Shown here: in pieces, positions 19,602 to 28,800 of the stretch | Layout: each line of letters begins with the position of its first letter | Position numbering within the stretch: position 1 is the first letter of the stretch | From: Bacteroidia bacterium | GTDB taxonomy: Bacteria; Bacteroidota; Bacteroidia; Chitinophagales; Saprospiraceae | Direction: 5' to 3' | Length of the DNA: 55,893 nucleotides | Assembly: GCA_030433135.1 (NCBI GenBank) | Contig: JAUILF010000003.1 | Coordinates: 1-55,893 of the forward strand | Notes under the pieces: generated by a model | Told to the model about the DNA's origin: nothing | Database searches by the model: none | What the model saw: the letters and a program-made list of their open reading frames with translations, nothing else | Position numbers and translations under genes: made by a program

Positions 19602-20177
19602 ATGACTGAGAGTTTGTACTTCCTGGCCATATTGCCACCTGACGATCTTGCAGAGAAAATAACGCTGTTGAAAAAAGAGGCTGCCCTGAAGTATAAGAGT
19701 CGGCACGCGCTCAAGTCACCTCCTCACATTACCCTGATAGCTCCATTTTGGTTTGAAGAGGCAAAAATACATCAGCTTTACACTGATCTGGGGGATTTTG
19801 TTGATACCATGCCTCCTTTTAACCTGGTTCTTAATGGATTTGGATCTTTTCGGCCCCGGGTGATCTTCATCAAGGTGGAAGAATCAGGAATGCTCAACAT
19901 GGTGCAACGCGATCTCCGTGAAAAGCTTCAATCCACCTGGAAGATCAGAGGAGGTCGATATGATAAGTACCATCCCCATCTGACCATTGCATTCAAGGAT
20001 CTTTCCCGGACACATTTTTACCGGGCTTGGGATGACTTTAAGGACCGTCGCTTCAAGGCAGCATTCACAGCCGGTGAATTAATACTATTGAAGCACTTTG
20101 ATCGCAGGTGGCACATCGATCATCGCATGACATTCAACGGCAGTGGTCTTGTGAAAGATGCCGGGTCAGGTAGTTGA
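19602..20177 (+). CDS. 2H phosphoesterase superfamily protein (2'-5' RNA ligase-like)
   Basis: Small cytoplasmic protein of 191 residues of the 2H family (2'-5' RNA ligase / cyclic phosphodiesterase fold). The two signature histidine motifs are present and well spaced: HITL at 42-45 and HLTI at 126-129. The length fits single-domain members. The ATG at 19602 is preferred over the TTG directly before it. Substrates of this family include 2',3'-cyclic phosphates and 2'-5' linkages; which applies here is not known. Its last 12 bp overlap the end of the convergent MBL-fold gene. Confidence 0.85.
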   Translation: MTESLYFLAILPPDDLAEKITLLKKEAALKYKSRHALKSPPHITLIAPFWFEEAKIHQLYTDLGDFVDTMPPFNLVLNGFGSFRPRVIFIKVEESGMLNMVQRDLREKLQSTWKIRGGRYDKYHPHLTIAFKDLSRTHFYRAWDDFKDRRFKAAFTAGELILLKHFDRRWHIDHRMTFNGSGLVKDAGSGS

Positions 20178-21020
20178 TTCTTTGCTGTTTTCTCCAAGTT
20201 TATATCGACCGCTTTCAGACTTCTCTACGTATCCGGAAATGGTGACTGGGTCATGCTCGAAAAAGAGTTGGCTATGGTTTGCAATAGCCTCATCTAACAC
20301 TCTTTTCTTTTCTTCCATGGTGAGTATAGGTTGCATATCATACGCCATAATATAGGGCATTCGAATATGCCATGAAGAAGGTATCAGGTCAGCGCAATAG
20401 ATATAAGTGTCTGTACCGGTATCGATCATCAGCAACATTTGAGCGGCAGTATGTCCATCTACAAACCGAACCTTGATTCCCGGAAGCCAGTCTATATCAT
20501 CTTTCTGATAATCAATAAACTGCAGGACGTTCTGTTCTCTCAGGGGCACAAAGTTCTCCTTTAGAAAAGAAGCTTTCTCTCTTGGGTTTGGATCCATGGC
20601 GTAGGCATAGTGCACTTCGTTTGACCAATAAACAGCCTCTGGGAAAGTCTGAACGATCTTTTTCTCGTCGTCGAATTTCAGTGCTCCTCCCACGTGGTCA
20701 AAGTGAAAGTGAGTCAGAAATACATCAGTAACTTCCTCCGGTGCTACTCCGGTGTTAGCCAAAGATTCTTCGATTTCAGATCCGTGAGGATAAAAATGAG
20801 AACGAAATTTTTCACCCTGCTTAAATCCAATTCCTGTGTCTACCAGAATTTTGCGATCACCGGTTTCTATCAACATGCTCCTCATAGTCCATGGACACAT
20901 GTTTTCATCATCAGCGGGGTTTAGTCTTTGCCACATTCGTTTGGGAACAACGCCAAACATCGCACCTCCATCTAACTTGAATCTGCCGGCTTCCAATGCG
21001 GTAATTTTCATCAGGTCCAT
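20166..21020 (-). CDS. MBL-fold metallo-hydrolase
   Basis: Cytoplasmic metallo-beta-lactamase-fold hydrolase of the type related to quorum-quenching lactonases and methyl parathion hydrolase-like proteins; the natural substrate is unknown. With the ATG at 21020 it has 284 residues. The family opening KLDGGAMFGVVPK lies at about 15-27, the metal motif HFHFDH at 104-109, a further His in DGHTAAQ, an Asp in CADLIP and the last His in FFEHDP. An alternative ATG three codons downstream (21011, MKITALEAG) matches how relatives usually start; the GTG at 21044 is unlikely. It overlaps the convergent 2H gene by 12 bp. Confidence 0.87.
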   Translation of the reverse strand: MDLMKITALEAGRFKLDGGAMFGVVPKRMWQRLNPADDENMCPWTMRSMLIETGDRKILVDTGIGFKQGEKFRSHFYPHGSEIEESLANTGVAPEEVTDVFLTHFHFDHVGGALKFDDEKKIVQTFPEAVYWSNEVHYAYAMDPNPREKASFLKENFVPLREQNVLQFIDYQKDDIDWLPGIKVRFVDGHTAAQMLLMIDTGTDTYIYCADLIPSSWHIRMPYIMAYDMQPILTMEEKKRVLDEAIANHSQLFFEHDPVTISGYVEKSESGRYKLGENSKESTT

Positions 21021-21080
21021 TATTTTTTGTGATACCGGGATCACTACGCATAATCACAGTACAAATGAATTGTACACAAA

Positions 21081-21116
21081 ATAAAAAACCCAACCACCTT
21101 AAAGTGATTGGGTTCC
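21081..21116 (-). terminator. Intrinsic terminator of the TPR membrane-protein gene
   Basis: Read on minus: AACCCAATCACTTT, short loop, AGGTGGTTGGGTT, then TTTTATTTT. It is a stem of about 12 bp with one or two mismatches, about 40 bp after the stop codon at 21158, and also lies just upstream of the MBL-fold gene, separating the two. Confidence 0.75.
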
Positions 21117-21157
21117 TATACTTTTTATCTATTTGCCTGATGGAGCAGGGAAGGGTA

Positions 21158-21856
21158 CTAGTTAATCGCAGCCTGAGCTCGATTGATGAATTTATCGATG
21201 TTAAATCCATCCTGGCTTTGACTATAGTCCTCCTTGATTTGCTTGAATACTTCAAGAGCTGCTGCGTAATCGCCCTGCTGCTCATACAGTAGTCCCAGTT
21301 TCTTGAGATAGTACGGAGTCAGAAAGTTGTTGTCAGCGGCTCGCCCTGCTTTGCGATAAGCATCTTCAGCTTCGCTGAATTGTTCCATTTCGGAATAGGC
21401 ATCTCCCATAGCTCCAAACTTCATGATGGGAGTAATCTGTCCATGTGGTTTGAAGTCTTTCAGGTAACTCACAGCCGCCTCAAACTTACCCAGGTGTAAA
21501 TAGCAGATTCCTGCATAGTATTTGGCCAGATTGGCAGTCTTGGTACCACCATAGTTATCAATGATATCAAGAAAACCGGAGTATCCACCACCGGGATTCA
21601 AGAGTGCCAATTCGAAGGAATCGCGTTGGAACTGTAGTTCAGCCTGAAATATTTGCTCAGAGGCCTCACGATCCCTGGGTATTTTATAGAAAGTATGGTA
21701 GGCAAAATAGCCACCTATGATCAGGGCAATGACACCCAGGATCCCCAGAATTAGCTTCTGATTTCTTTCAAAAAAATCTTCCGCTTGTTCTTTAGCATCA
21801 ACTATATCGATCAGCGTTTCTTCCTCAGCTCGCCGCGTCTTTTTTCTCCTTGCCAT
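21158..21856 (-). CDS. Single-pass membrane TPR protein (YfgM-like TPR_21 type)
   Basis: The 232-residue protein has a basic start (MARRKKTRR), one transmembrane helix at about 35-57 and a C-terminal TPR region. This is the architecture of YfgM/TPR_21 proteins, which have periplasmic TPRs and, in Escherichia coli, associate with the SecYEG/PpiD translocon. Visible repeats include NLAKYYAGICYLHLGKFEAA, KFGAMGDAYSEMEQFSEAE and YYLKKLGLLYEQQGDYAAA. The start is an ATG at 21854-21856. A strong terminator follows. Upstream is pdhA on the same strand, 171 bp away. The molecular role here is inferred from architecture only. Confidence 0.78.
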   Translation of the reverse strand: MARRKKTRRAEEETLIDIVDAKEQAEDFFERNQKLILGILGVIALIIGGYFAYHTFYKIPRDREASEQIFQAELQFQRDSFELALLNPGGGYSGFLDIIDNYGGTKTANLAKYYAGICYLHLGKFEAAVSYLKDFKPHGQITPIMKFGAMGDAYSEMEQFSEAEDAYRKAGRAADNNFLTPYYLKKLGLLYEQQGDYAAALEVFKQIKEDYSQSQDGFNIDKFINRAQAAIN

Positions 21857-22027
21857 AATAGAATTTCGAAAATTTGTGCAAAGATAGTTTTTATAGTATA
21901 ATACAGTCTATCCTAAACCAGAAAAATTAACAGATAGCTGACACTGATCCCCTCCTGATGTTGTTGAGCTTATGCATGAAGATAATTTCTATAACAACCT
22001 GCAACAGTAGAGGTCACCAAACCTGGA

Positions 22028-23041
22028 TCAATCCCTGATAAAGGGGAAATCCTTCTGCACGTAATTGTCTGTATAGAGTTCAGAAGGATCCGGGAAATCA
22101 GACTGTTCAGCAAATTCCACGGATTCGGCCACGATTTGCTTGACCTTATCCTTGATGGCTTTGATCTCATCCTCGGTAGCGATGTCCTGTTCCAGAATTT
22201 TTTTCTCCAGTGACTTGACCGGATCTCTTTCCTGATACTCCTTCAGTTCATCCTTACTCCTGTACCTGGCAGGATCAGATACCGAATGTCCTTTATAACG
22301 ATAGGTCTTAAGTTCGAGAAAGTAGGGGCCATTTCCCGCCCGAATGTGCTCACTGGCTTTAAGTAAGGCCTCATGTACGGATTCGGGTACCATGGCGTCC
22401 ACGGCCTCAGAAGGCATGTCAAAAGCCGACCCAATCTTATAGATATCGGTTACATTACTGGTACGCTTGACCGAGGTACCCATAGCATAGTGATTATTCT
22501 CACAGATATAAAGTACCGGAAGCTTCCAGGTTGCAGCCATATTAAATGACTCGAATACAGCCCCTTGCCTTGCCGCTCCATCACCAAACATGGTTACGCA
22601 CAGATTATCGGTTCCCTTATATTTCTCGGCAAATCCAATACCGGTTCCGATGGGGATTTGAGCTCCGACGATACCATTACCACCAAAATACCGGTGTTCC
22701 TTACTGAAGAAATGCATTGATCCTCCCTTCCCCTTCACAATTCCGGTTTCCTTGCCAAAGAGCTCAGCCATACAGGCCTTGGGATCAAGTCCCCGGCTTA
22801 AGGCAATGCCATGTTGACGATAAGCGGTTACGATAGCATCTTCCGGGCGAATGGCACTCACCAGCCCTGCCGCAATCGCCTCCTGGCCTATGTAGACGTG
22901 GCAGAATCCCCGCACTTTATTTTGACCGTATGCCATCAATGTCCGCTCCTCAAAGCGGCGTATCAATAGCATAATATCGTACCACTTCAAATAAGTTTCC
23001 TTGTCATATTTTACTTGCGGCTTTTCTGCTACTTTTCCCAT
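22028..23041 (-). CDS. pdhA: Pyruvate dehydrogenase E1 component subunit alpha
   Basis: Thiamine-diphosphate-dependent subunit that decarboxylates pyruvate and passes the acyl group to the E2 lipoyl domain. The length of 337 residues is typical. The N-terminal helix WYDIMLLIRRFEERT, the family block GKGGSMHFF (105-113) and the ThDP/Mg motif from GDG at 153-155 to NN at 182-183 are all present. So is the phosphorylation-loop-like stretch YRYKGHSVSDPARYR in the C-terminal part. No E1 beta or E2 gene lies in this window, so the complex genes are split or lie elsewhere. A CAAATTTA at 23076-23083 (TAAATTTG on the coding strand) matches the Bacteroidota -7 box about 35 bp before the ATG, without a clear -33 element. 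Confidence 0.95.
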   Translation of the reverse strand: MGKVAEKPQVKYDKETYLKWYDIMLLIRRFEERTLMAYGQNKVRGFCHVYIGQEAIAAGLVSAIRPEDAIVTAYRQHGIALSRGLDPKACMAELFGKETGIVKGKGGSMHFFSKEHRYFGGNGIVGAQIPIGTGIGFAEKYKGTDNLCVTMFGDGAARQGAVFESFNMAATWKLPVLYICENNHYAMGTSVKRTSNVTDIYKIGSAFDMPSEAVDAMVPESVHEALLKASEHIRAGNGPYFLELKTYRYKGHSVSDPARYRSKDELKEYQERDPVKSLEKKILEQDIATEDEIKAIKDKVKQIVAESVEFAEQSDFPDPSELYTDNYVQKDFPFIRD

Positions 23042-23383
23042 AGTGTACGTGATTTTTCTAGTTCTTTTTCCATTGCAAATTTAATCATTTAAATGTATCG
23101 GTAGATATATGTTAAGGAGGCAAATGGGTGTTCTGCAAACTTATATATTACTTTTTTTCTTTATATAAGTGCTTGTGAGGCAATATTACCCCTGATAATC
23201 AGTTAGTAAAACTAAGTACTTTGGCGCAATGAAGGATTGAGTATTCATTAGGGAATACTTTGAGTCAAAGTGCTAAGTACCAATCTTATCTGACAGTCTT
23301 ACTGCAAACCTGACTGTTATACCAACCAAGTATTAGGCAGACTTCATTTATCAGGATTTTTAACCCTTTCAAAATTTGATATA
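23042..23383. other. Divergent intergenic region, 342 bp, with AT-rich inverted repeats
   Basis: Promoter region between pdhA (minus) and the FN3 protein (plus). It contains an inverted repeat, ACTTATATA at 23139-23147 against TATATAAGT at 23162-23170, around a T-rich loop. A second, AGTATTC / GAATACT, lies at 23240-23259. ACTTTG-containing segments recur near 23216 and 23256. I see no ORF or RNA gene. Confidence 0.4.
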
Positions 23384-26300
23384 ATGAATTCTACTTTATT
23401 TTACTGTAGACCGCCTTCCTGGCGTTGTCTACTACTGACCATGGGAATGTGCCTTCTATATTTGACAGGTGCTGCCAATTGTGAGAAACCTACGGGGCTT
23501 TCAGTATCCGGGGTTTCTGATTCTACCGCTGTCCTTCATTGGGAAGGAACAGAAATGCATGTGGCTTATGAAATTGAGGTCCGCAGTAAAGGACGAACCG
23601 AAAAATTCAGGTGGTCAGATGAAACCACAGACGAAAGCATATTGGTATCCGGACTTGAACCCGGAAGCACCTACCGTTTTCGTGTCCGGGCTTTTTGCGA
23701 CAACGAGGGATGGAGTGGTTCGACCTCCTGGATGAACTTTGAGACTTTCGGTATGGCGAACTTTGAGTCGTGTCCCAAGGCGGAAGATCTGCAGGTGATG
23801 AACCTTACTCATGAGTCAGCTATTTTGGCCTGGGACGGAGATTCCTATGCCGACTATTTTGAAGTTGAGGTACGTAGTAAGGGGAAGACCCCCATTTTTT
23901 TCCTGGAAAAAAGCCTACGTGATGCAATGATACCTGTTGCAGGCTTGAGCCCCGGAGGCAAGTATCAGTTCAGGGTAAAAACTATTTGTGTAAATGGTGC
24001 TTCCAGTGGTTCTACCAGTTGGTCATCGTTCATAACCCCGGAAGACTCGATCATGGACGATAGTTGTCCTGCTCCATACGATCTGGAGCTGGATAGTATT
24101 GATGCCCATTCAGTTTACGCCAGTTGGTCCGGAAGTCAGGAGGTAAATGGCTACGAAGTCGCCTTGTCTTCTAGGGATAGCTTGGGGAGTGATACCACAT
24201 TCCTGACTACTGATACTGAAATCAAAATAGATCAACTCCAGCCGTCACACCCGTATTTGCTACTGGTGAGATCATTGTGTAGTGAAAGTGCATCTGACCC
24301 GGTCATGGTTTCATTTGAAATTCCTGAGGTTGTCATGTATTCTGACTCATGTATGGCTTTGGATAGTTCAGGTCTGGTACCTACTCTGGTAACTGATTCG
24401 TCAGCAATAGTAAACTGGGATACACTGGCCGCTTCAGAAGGGTATCAATTGAAGCTCTATCTGGGGTCTGGTGAAGGGGTATTGGATACTGTGGTGGAGT
24501 CCTTTGACAATACTTTTCATTTCACTGACCTTGAGCCTGAAACGATGTACACCGTGTCTATATCAAATATTTGTATTGATGGTATTTCGTTTCCCACGGC
24601 AGTGTCTTTCGAGACCAATGAAGCACCCGTTGACAGTTGTCTGGTACCTCAATCCCTTGGTGCCAATCCCGTTGACACCAACTATTTGCTTACCTGGGAG
24701 GTTGGAACAGGATCGGATTCAGTGACGATCGAGATCAGATATCTTGACTCTTCGGATCTATATCTCAGTTTTACCACAGAACTAGATCAGTACCTGTTTG
24801 TGCCACCGGATATCAATGCGTTCTACGAATTTCGCGTAACCTCATTCTGCGGTCAGGAGCCTGATTTAACCAGTGACTGGTTTGGTGTGCCACCGGTCTC
24901 TGCTAATATTTTTGTCTGCCCTATACCTTCTGATCTTTCGTCTGCACCGGTGGATAGTGCCACCGCGGAATTAGCCTGGCAAGGAGATGACACTGCCCAG
25001 TTTTTAGTTGAGATAGAAGAGTTTGATGATACTCCCGGACCAACTCTTGATTTGTCAAGTGTTACCCCATCCATTTCGGTTTCAGGACTGGATCCCGGGC
25101 TCAGTTACAAATTCAGGGTCAGAACGTTGTGTGACATCGGAGATACCAGTGAATACAGTTCCTGGAAAGTATTCCAGTTGTTCGAAGATTCTGTGTATTG
25201 TACCAGGGCTACTACTTTGGAGATTGATTCGGTCACCAGTGATCAGGTGTGGATATCCTGGCTGGGTCATGATAGTCTGCGATATGCTTATCAGCTTGTA
25301 CCTGATACCACCATGGACATGCTAAATCTGGACACGGTGGCAGGAACTGCGTCGATGATCGGAGATCTAGATGAAGAGTCAACTTATTACGTTAGGGTCG
25401 TATCTCTTTGCTCAGATAGCCTGGCAACAGACTGGCTTGAGTTTGCCACTTTGCCTGTGGAGATATGCCCGATGCCGGAGGATCTGAGGGTTGATTCAGT
25501 CTCTGCAACGATGGCTACTATTTCATGGACGGGATCATCATCAGGAGAGTACCTTGTAGAGTTGTGGGATGGTGCCAGGGCATTAGCCCAGTCGGCCACT
25601 TCGGGTGAATCGTATCTGACTTTTCAACAGTTGGAGCCCGGTTCTGAGTATACCGTCATGGTGAAGCAAATCTGTGCGGTGGGAGATACCAGCGCGTATG
25701 CCGAAAGTCTGTCCTTCATGACAGAAACGTACATTGACAGTTGTGTTACACCAATAGCGAGATTGGACACGGTTGATATGCATTCAGCAATGTTGACCTG
25801 GACTCCTGCTTCGAATGATGCTCTGTATCTGATTGAAGTGGAACATTTGGGACTAACCCCGGAATTCACCTTGATAACCACAACCTATGATACCAGCTAT
25901 CTGGTTGAGGGACTTGATCCCGGAGGTGTATATCAATGGAAGATAGCTGCATTCTGTTCGGTTGATTCATATAGCGACTGTACCGAATGGATGACTTTTA
26001 CTACCGAGGAAGATACATCCGAAAGTGTCTGTCCTGTGCCAACAGGTTTACAGGCAACCATGCTCGGCACAGAAGCTACACTGTCCTGGGATAGCTCAAG
26101 TCAGTATTTCGATTTTGAGGTGGAAGTAGAAAGTCTGGACACGACGCCTTTCTATAGTCACCTTGATCTAACCGGCGACAATTATCTGGAGATATCCGGC
26201 CTGTCGGAAAACGGAGTATACCAGTTTAAGGTCAATGCACTTTGTGAGTCGGGAGAATTAAGTGAAGATAGTGATTGGGTGGTATTTACTGCCGATTCAA

Positions 26301-26590
26301 TGATGGTAGACAGTGCATCCGGACCGGTTGTCCAGGCTCCTGGCCTTGCGTTTCCCAATCCTGCCCTGGACAATGTCACCGTTCGGATTCCGGAGACTGT
26401 GGAGGATGGAAAGACCATTATTACCCTGACAGATCTTTCAGGGAGAATCATGATGTCCCAGGTGAGGAATCAAGTCTACCTCGATGATCAAATAAACCTT
26501 GATGTTTCCAGTCTGAGAGATGGAGTTTATCAATTGATGGTTACATCACCTACACGTCAGTATATGCAATTGCTGGTTGTCTCTGAATAG
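23384..26590 (+). CDS. Secreted protein with ten fibronectin type III domains and T9SS sorting domain
   Basis: Predicted surface or extracellular protein of 1068 residues with no visible enzyme domain. A signal peptide (hydrophobic core about 14-31) is followed by about ten FN3 modules of roughly 90-95 residues. Each opens with a Cys-Pro-like start (CEKPTGL, CPKAEDL, CPAPYDL, CLVPQSL, CPIPSDL, CPMPEDL, CPVPTGL and so on). Each closes with a YxFRVRxxC-like strand, so most domains have one Cys pair placed for an internal disulfide. From about 982 to the end is a T9SS type A sorting domain (AFPNPALDN, TLTDLSGRIM, LRDGVYQLMV). Probably an adhesin or scaffold. It is flanked by its own promoter region and a strong terminator, so it is monocistronic. 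Confidence 0.88.
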   Translation: MNSTLFYCRPPSWRCLLLTMGMCLLYLTGAANCEKPTGLSVSGVSDSTAVLHWEGTEMHVAYEIEVRSKGRTEKFRWSDETTDESILVSGLEPGSTYRFRVRAFCDNEGWSGSTSWMNFETFGMANFESCPKAEDLQVMNLTHESAILAWDGDSYADYFEVEVRSKGKTPIFFLEKSLRDAMIPVAGLSPGGKYQFRVKTICVNGASSGSTSWSSFITPEDSIMDDSCPAPYDLELDSIDAHSVYASWSGSQEVNGYEVALSSRDSLGSDTTFLTTDTEIKIDQLQPSHPYLLLVRSLCSESASDPVMVSFEIPEVVMYSDSCMALDSSGLVPTLVTDSSAIVNWDTLAASEGYQLKLYLGSGEGVLDTVVESFDNTFHFTDLEPETMYTVSISNICIDGISFPTAVSFETNEAPVDSCLVPQSLGANPVDTNYLLTWEVGTGSDSVTIEIRYLDSSDLYLSFTTELDQYLFVPPDINAFYEFRVTSFCGQEPDLTSDWFGVPPVSANIFVCPIPSDLSSAPVDSATAELAWQGDDTAQFLVEIEEFDDTPGPTLDLSSVTPSISVSGLDPGLSYKFRVRTLCDIGDTSEYSSWKVFQLFEDSVYCTRATTLEIDSVTSDQVWISWLGHDSLRYAYQLVPDTTMDMLNLDTVAGTASMIGDLDEESTYYVRVVSLCSDSLATDWLEFATLPVEICPMPEDLRVDSVSATMATISWTGSSSGEYLVELWDGARALAQSATSGESYLTFQQLEPGSEYTVMVKQICAVGDTSAYAESLSFMTETYIDSCVTPIARLDTVDMHSAMLTWTPASNDALYLIEVEHLGLTPEFTLITTTYDTSYLVEGLDPGGVYQWKIAAFCSVDSYSDCTEWMTFTTEEDTSESVCPVPTGLQATMLGTEATLSWDSSSQYFDFEVEVESLDTTPFYSHLDLTGDNYLEISGLSENGVYQFKVNALCESGELSEDSDWVVFTADSMMVDSASGPVVQAPGLAFPNPALDNVTVRIPETVEDGKTIITLTDLSGRIMMSQVRNQVYLDDQINLDVSSLRDGVYQLMVTSPTRQYMQLLVVSE

Positions 26591-26646
26591 CCTCACATGA
26601 TACCCTTGATATCAGATCATAAGTAGTTAGATGGGTTTCTTTGTTA

Positions 26647-26686
26647 AGTGCCGGATCGCCATATGGTGTGATCCGGCACTTTTTGT
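26647..26686 (+). terminator. Strong intrinsic terminator of the FN3 protein gene
   Basis: An 11-bp perfect stem, AGTGCCGGATC (26647-26657) with GATCCGGCACT (26670-26680), is followed by TTTTTGTTT, 57 bp after the stop codon. Confidence 0.9.
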
Positions 26687-26851
26687 TTGCATGCAAGAGG
26701 TAACCTAAGGAGATGAAAGAAGCATCGTGAAACCTGTGTGGAATCTACATAATCCAGTATCTTTATCGTGGTCCGATGCGGATAGAAATTCTGAATTTCG
26801 CTGGACGGCACTTAAATTCGCGGCTTGCCATTGAGTCGAAAAGGTGAAGAG

Positions 26852-27811
26852 ATGAAACATATTGCGATTCTGACAGGTGGTCCTTCAGCGGAGAGGAGTA
26901 TCTCACTGAAGAGTGCTGATTTGGTGGTCAAATATCTTGATCCATTGAAGTATTCGCACAGGTTGATCGTTGTGAATGAGAAGCAGTGGTTGCATGAAGA
27001 ATCCGGTGAGGCGGTTGACCTGAATGACTTTAGCCTGACGGTGGGAGGTGTAAAAGAATGGTTTGATTTTGTCTTCATTATGATCCATGGTACACCTGCC
27101 GAAGATGGCAAAATACAGGGTTATTTTGAGTTTCTTGGGATACCACACAGTACTTGCCATACTTTGGTTGCTTCACTGACTTTCAACAAGCAAATGTGTA
27201 AGGATTTCCTTCGCACCCATGGAATTCCTCTAGCAAAATCACTGGTTATCAGGAAAGGAGAGGAGGTTCCAAACAATACGGTGGAGAACCTGGGGTTGCC
27301 GCTTTTTGTCAAGCCGAATAGCAATGGATCTAGTTATGGCATCACCAAAGTGAAGACAGCTGCTACTCTCACCGGTGCCGTTGAAGAGGCTTTTCAGTAC
27401 GATACAGAAGTAATAATTGAATACTTTCTTGAAGGAACGGAATATGGTTGTGGTGTAGTCAGAGAAGGAACTCAGATTCATGCTTTTCCGGTAACCGAAA
27501 TCATACCTAAAGCTGAATTCTTCACCTTTGAAGCCAAGTATGAGGGTGCGAGTGAAGAGATCACTCCGGCCCGGTTGTCAAATGAAATGATGAAAAAGTG
27601 TCAGGACCTTTCCTCAAAGATTTATCATGTCCTTGGTTGCAGAGGTATGGTACGTTTCGATTACATTCTCGTTGATGATGAATTTTACCTCCTGGAGGCC
27701 AACACAATCCCTGGATTGAGTGAAGCCAGTATTATCCCCCAACAGGCTAAAGCATATGGATGGACCATTGGCCATTTACTGGATGTGGTGATTGAGAATT
27801 GCTCTGAGTAG
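26852..27811 (+). CDS. ddl: D-alanine--D-alanine ligase
   Basis: ATP-grasp ligase that makes the D-Ala-D-Ala dipeptide of peptidoglycan precursors. It has 319 residues from the ATG at 26852; a TTG nine codons upstream is not needed. Visible: the N-terminal GGPSAERSISL (9-19); HGTPAEDG near 79-86, where the usual motif is HGxxGEDG with Gly; the ATP-grasp loop KPNSNGSSYG (154-163); and the metal ligands D270 (RFDY), E282 and N284 in the LLEANTIPGLSE block. The stop is followed immediately by an 8-bp tandem repeat, with no terminator hairpin visible. Confidence 0.93.
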   Translation: MKHIAILTGGPSAERSISLKSADLVVKYLDPLKYSHRLIVVNEKQWLHEESGEAVDLNDFSLTVGGVKEWFDFVFIMIHGTPAEDGKIQGYFEFLGIPHSTCHTLVASLTFNKQMCKDFLRTHGIPLAKSLVIRKGEEVPNNTVENLGLPLFVKPNSNGSSYGITKVKTAATLTGAVEEAFQYDTEVIIEYFLEGTEYGCGVVREGTQIHAFPVTEIIPKAEFFTFEAKYEGASEEITPARLSNEMMKKCQDLSSKIYHVLGCRGMVRFDYILVDDEFYLLEANTIPGLSEASIIPQQAKAYGWTIGHLLDVVIENCSE

Positions 27812-28800
27812 CTTGTTGGCTGGTTGGCTGGTTGGCTGGTTGGCCGGTTAGCTCGTTGGCCAGTTAGCTCGTTGGACTGACACACTTAATTGAATACTTC
27901 CGGTTGACAACAGATTTTCTCGCAGAGGCCGCAAAGTTCGCAGAGGATTGCCAAACTATGTTGAACAACTGCCAAACCCCAAGAACTATAATGGTTCAAT
28001 TCCACCCCCTAACCCCCTCAAGGGAGACAACTGTATGTTAACCAACGGTATACATATGGGTAATTTACTAAAGTGATGTTCTGGCATCTCTTATCTGTAA
28101 ATCTGCTCCGACTGGGCATCGGGCAGCTAGGTGTACTCAGTCTTCAGCCACCAGATATGACCACTAAGGTCACAAAGAATCTTTTGAAAGAGGCCACTAA
28201 GAGCGGCAATTCACTTATAGATGAGAAACCACCCAGAAACCAGCAGAAACCAAGAACAGCCGGCAGCCGGCAGTCTGCAGTCTGCAGTCCTCAGCCCAAA
28301 GTCTGCAGTCCTTAGCCCAAAGCCTGCAGTCCTTAGCCCAAAGTCTGCAGTCCTTAGTTGCCAGTCTGTAGGTCCAGTCCAACAAGAGTATATCGAATCA
28401 ATCGATTATCAAACCCACCTACCCAATGCCCAGCGCCCAATGCCTTGTTCACAACCGCCAAACCACCCAGAAACCACCCAGAAACCATGATCAGCTCCGC
28501 TCACCCCTGACCCCTAAAGGGGAACGCTACCCGCTGTTCAGTCAGCAGATCCGGCCAACACAACTGCCAAACCATGCCAAACCATGTTGAACCATGTCAA
28601 ACCATGTCAAACTATTGCCAAACCACCATTCAGTATGCAGCCGGCAGTCTTCAGTCCTCAGGGATTTCTCCAGAACTAACAACAGCAAACCAGGTTAACC
28701 ACTGTCAAACAAGCGCCAAACCACCAGAAACCACCAGAAACCACCAAGAAACCACCAAGAAACCACCAGAAAACCACCAAGAAAACCACCAAGAAACCAC
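27812..28800. repeat. Non-coding island of short tandem repeats, about 1 kb
   Basis: Several unrelated short-period arrays sit side by side. An 8-bp family, GTTGGCTG/GTTAGCTC, spans about 27814-27875. A palindromic arm lies at 27998-28032. A 21-bp unit starting GTCTGCAGTCCTTAG occurs four times at 28280-28363. A roughly 10-bp unit, CCAAACCATG, spans about 28566-28625. An 11-bp unit, AGAAACCACCA, fills about 28720-28800 right up to the stop codon of the WYL gene. The open frames crossing it (for example 28221-28490 and 28574-28942) only translate these repeats and are not supported as genes. No RNA gene is recognisable. Confidence 0.8.
27998..28032. repeat. Second copy of the C5-rich palindromic arm
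   Basis: The sequence beginning AATTCCACCCCCTAACCCCC and continuing TCAAGGGAGACAAC closely matches the left arm of the element at 2123-2155. A shorter relative, CCCCTGACCCCTAAAGGGG, lies near 28505-28523. This supports a dispersed family. Confidence 0.6.

Noticed and set aside
21021-21044. GTG start for the MBL-fold gene
   Set aside because: Adds residues absent from relatives; two good ATG codons follow at once.
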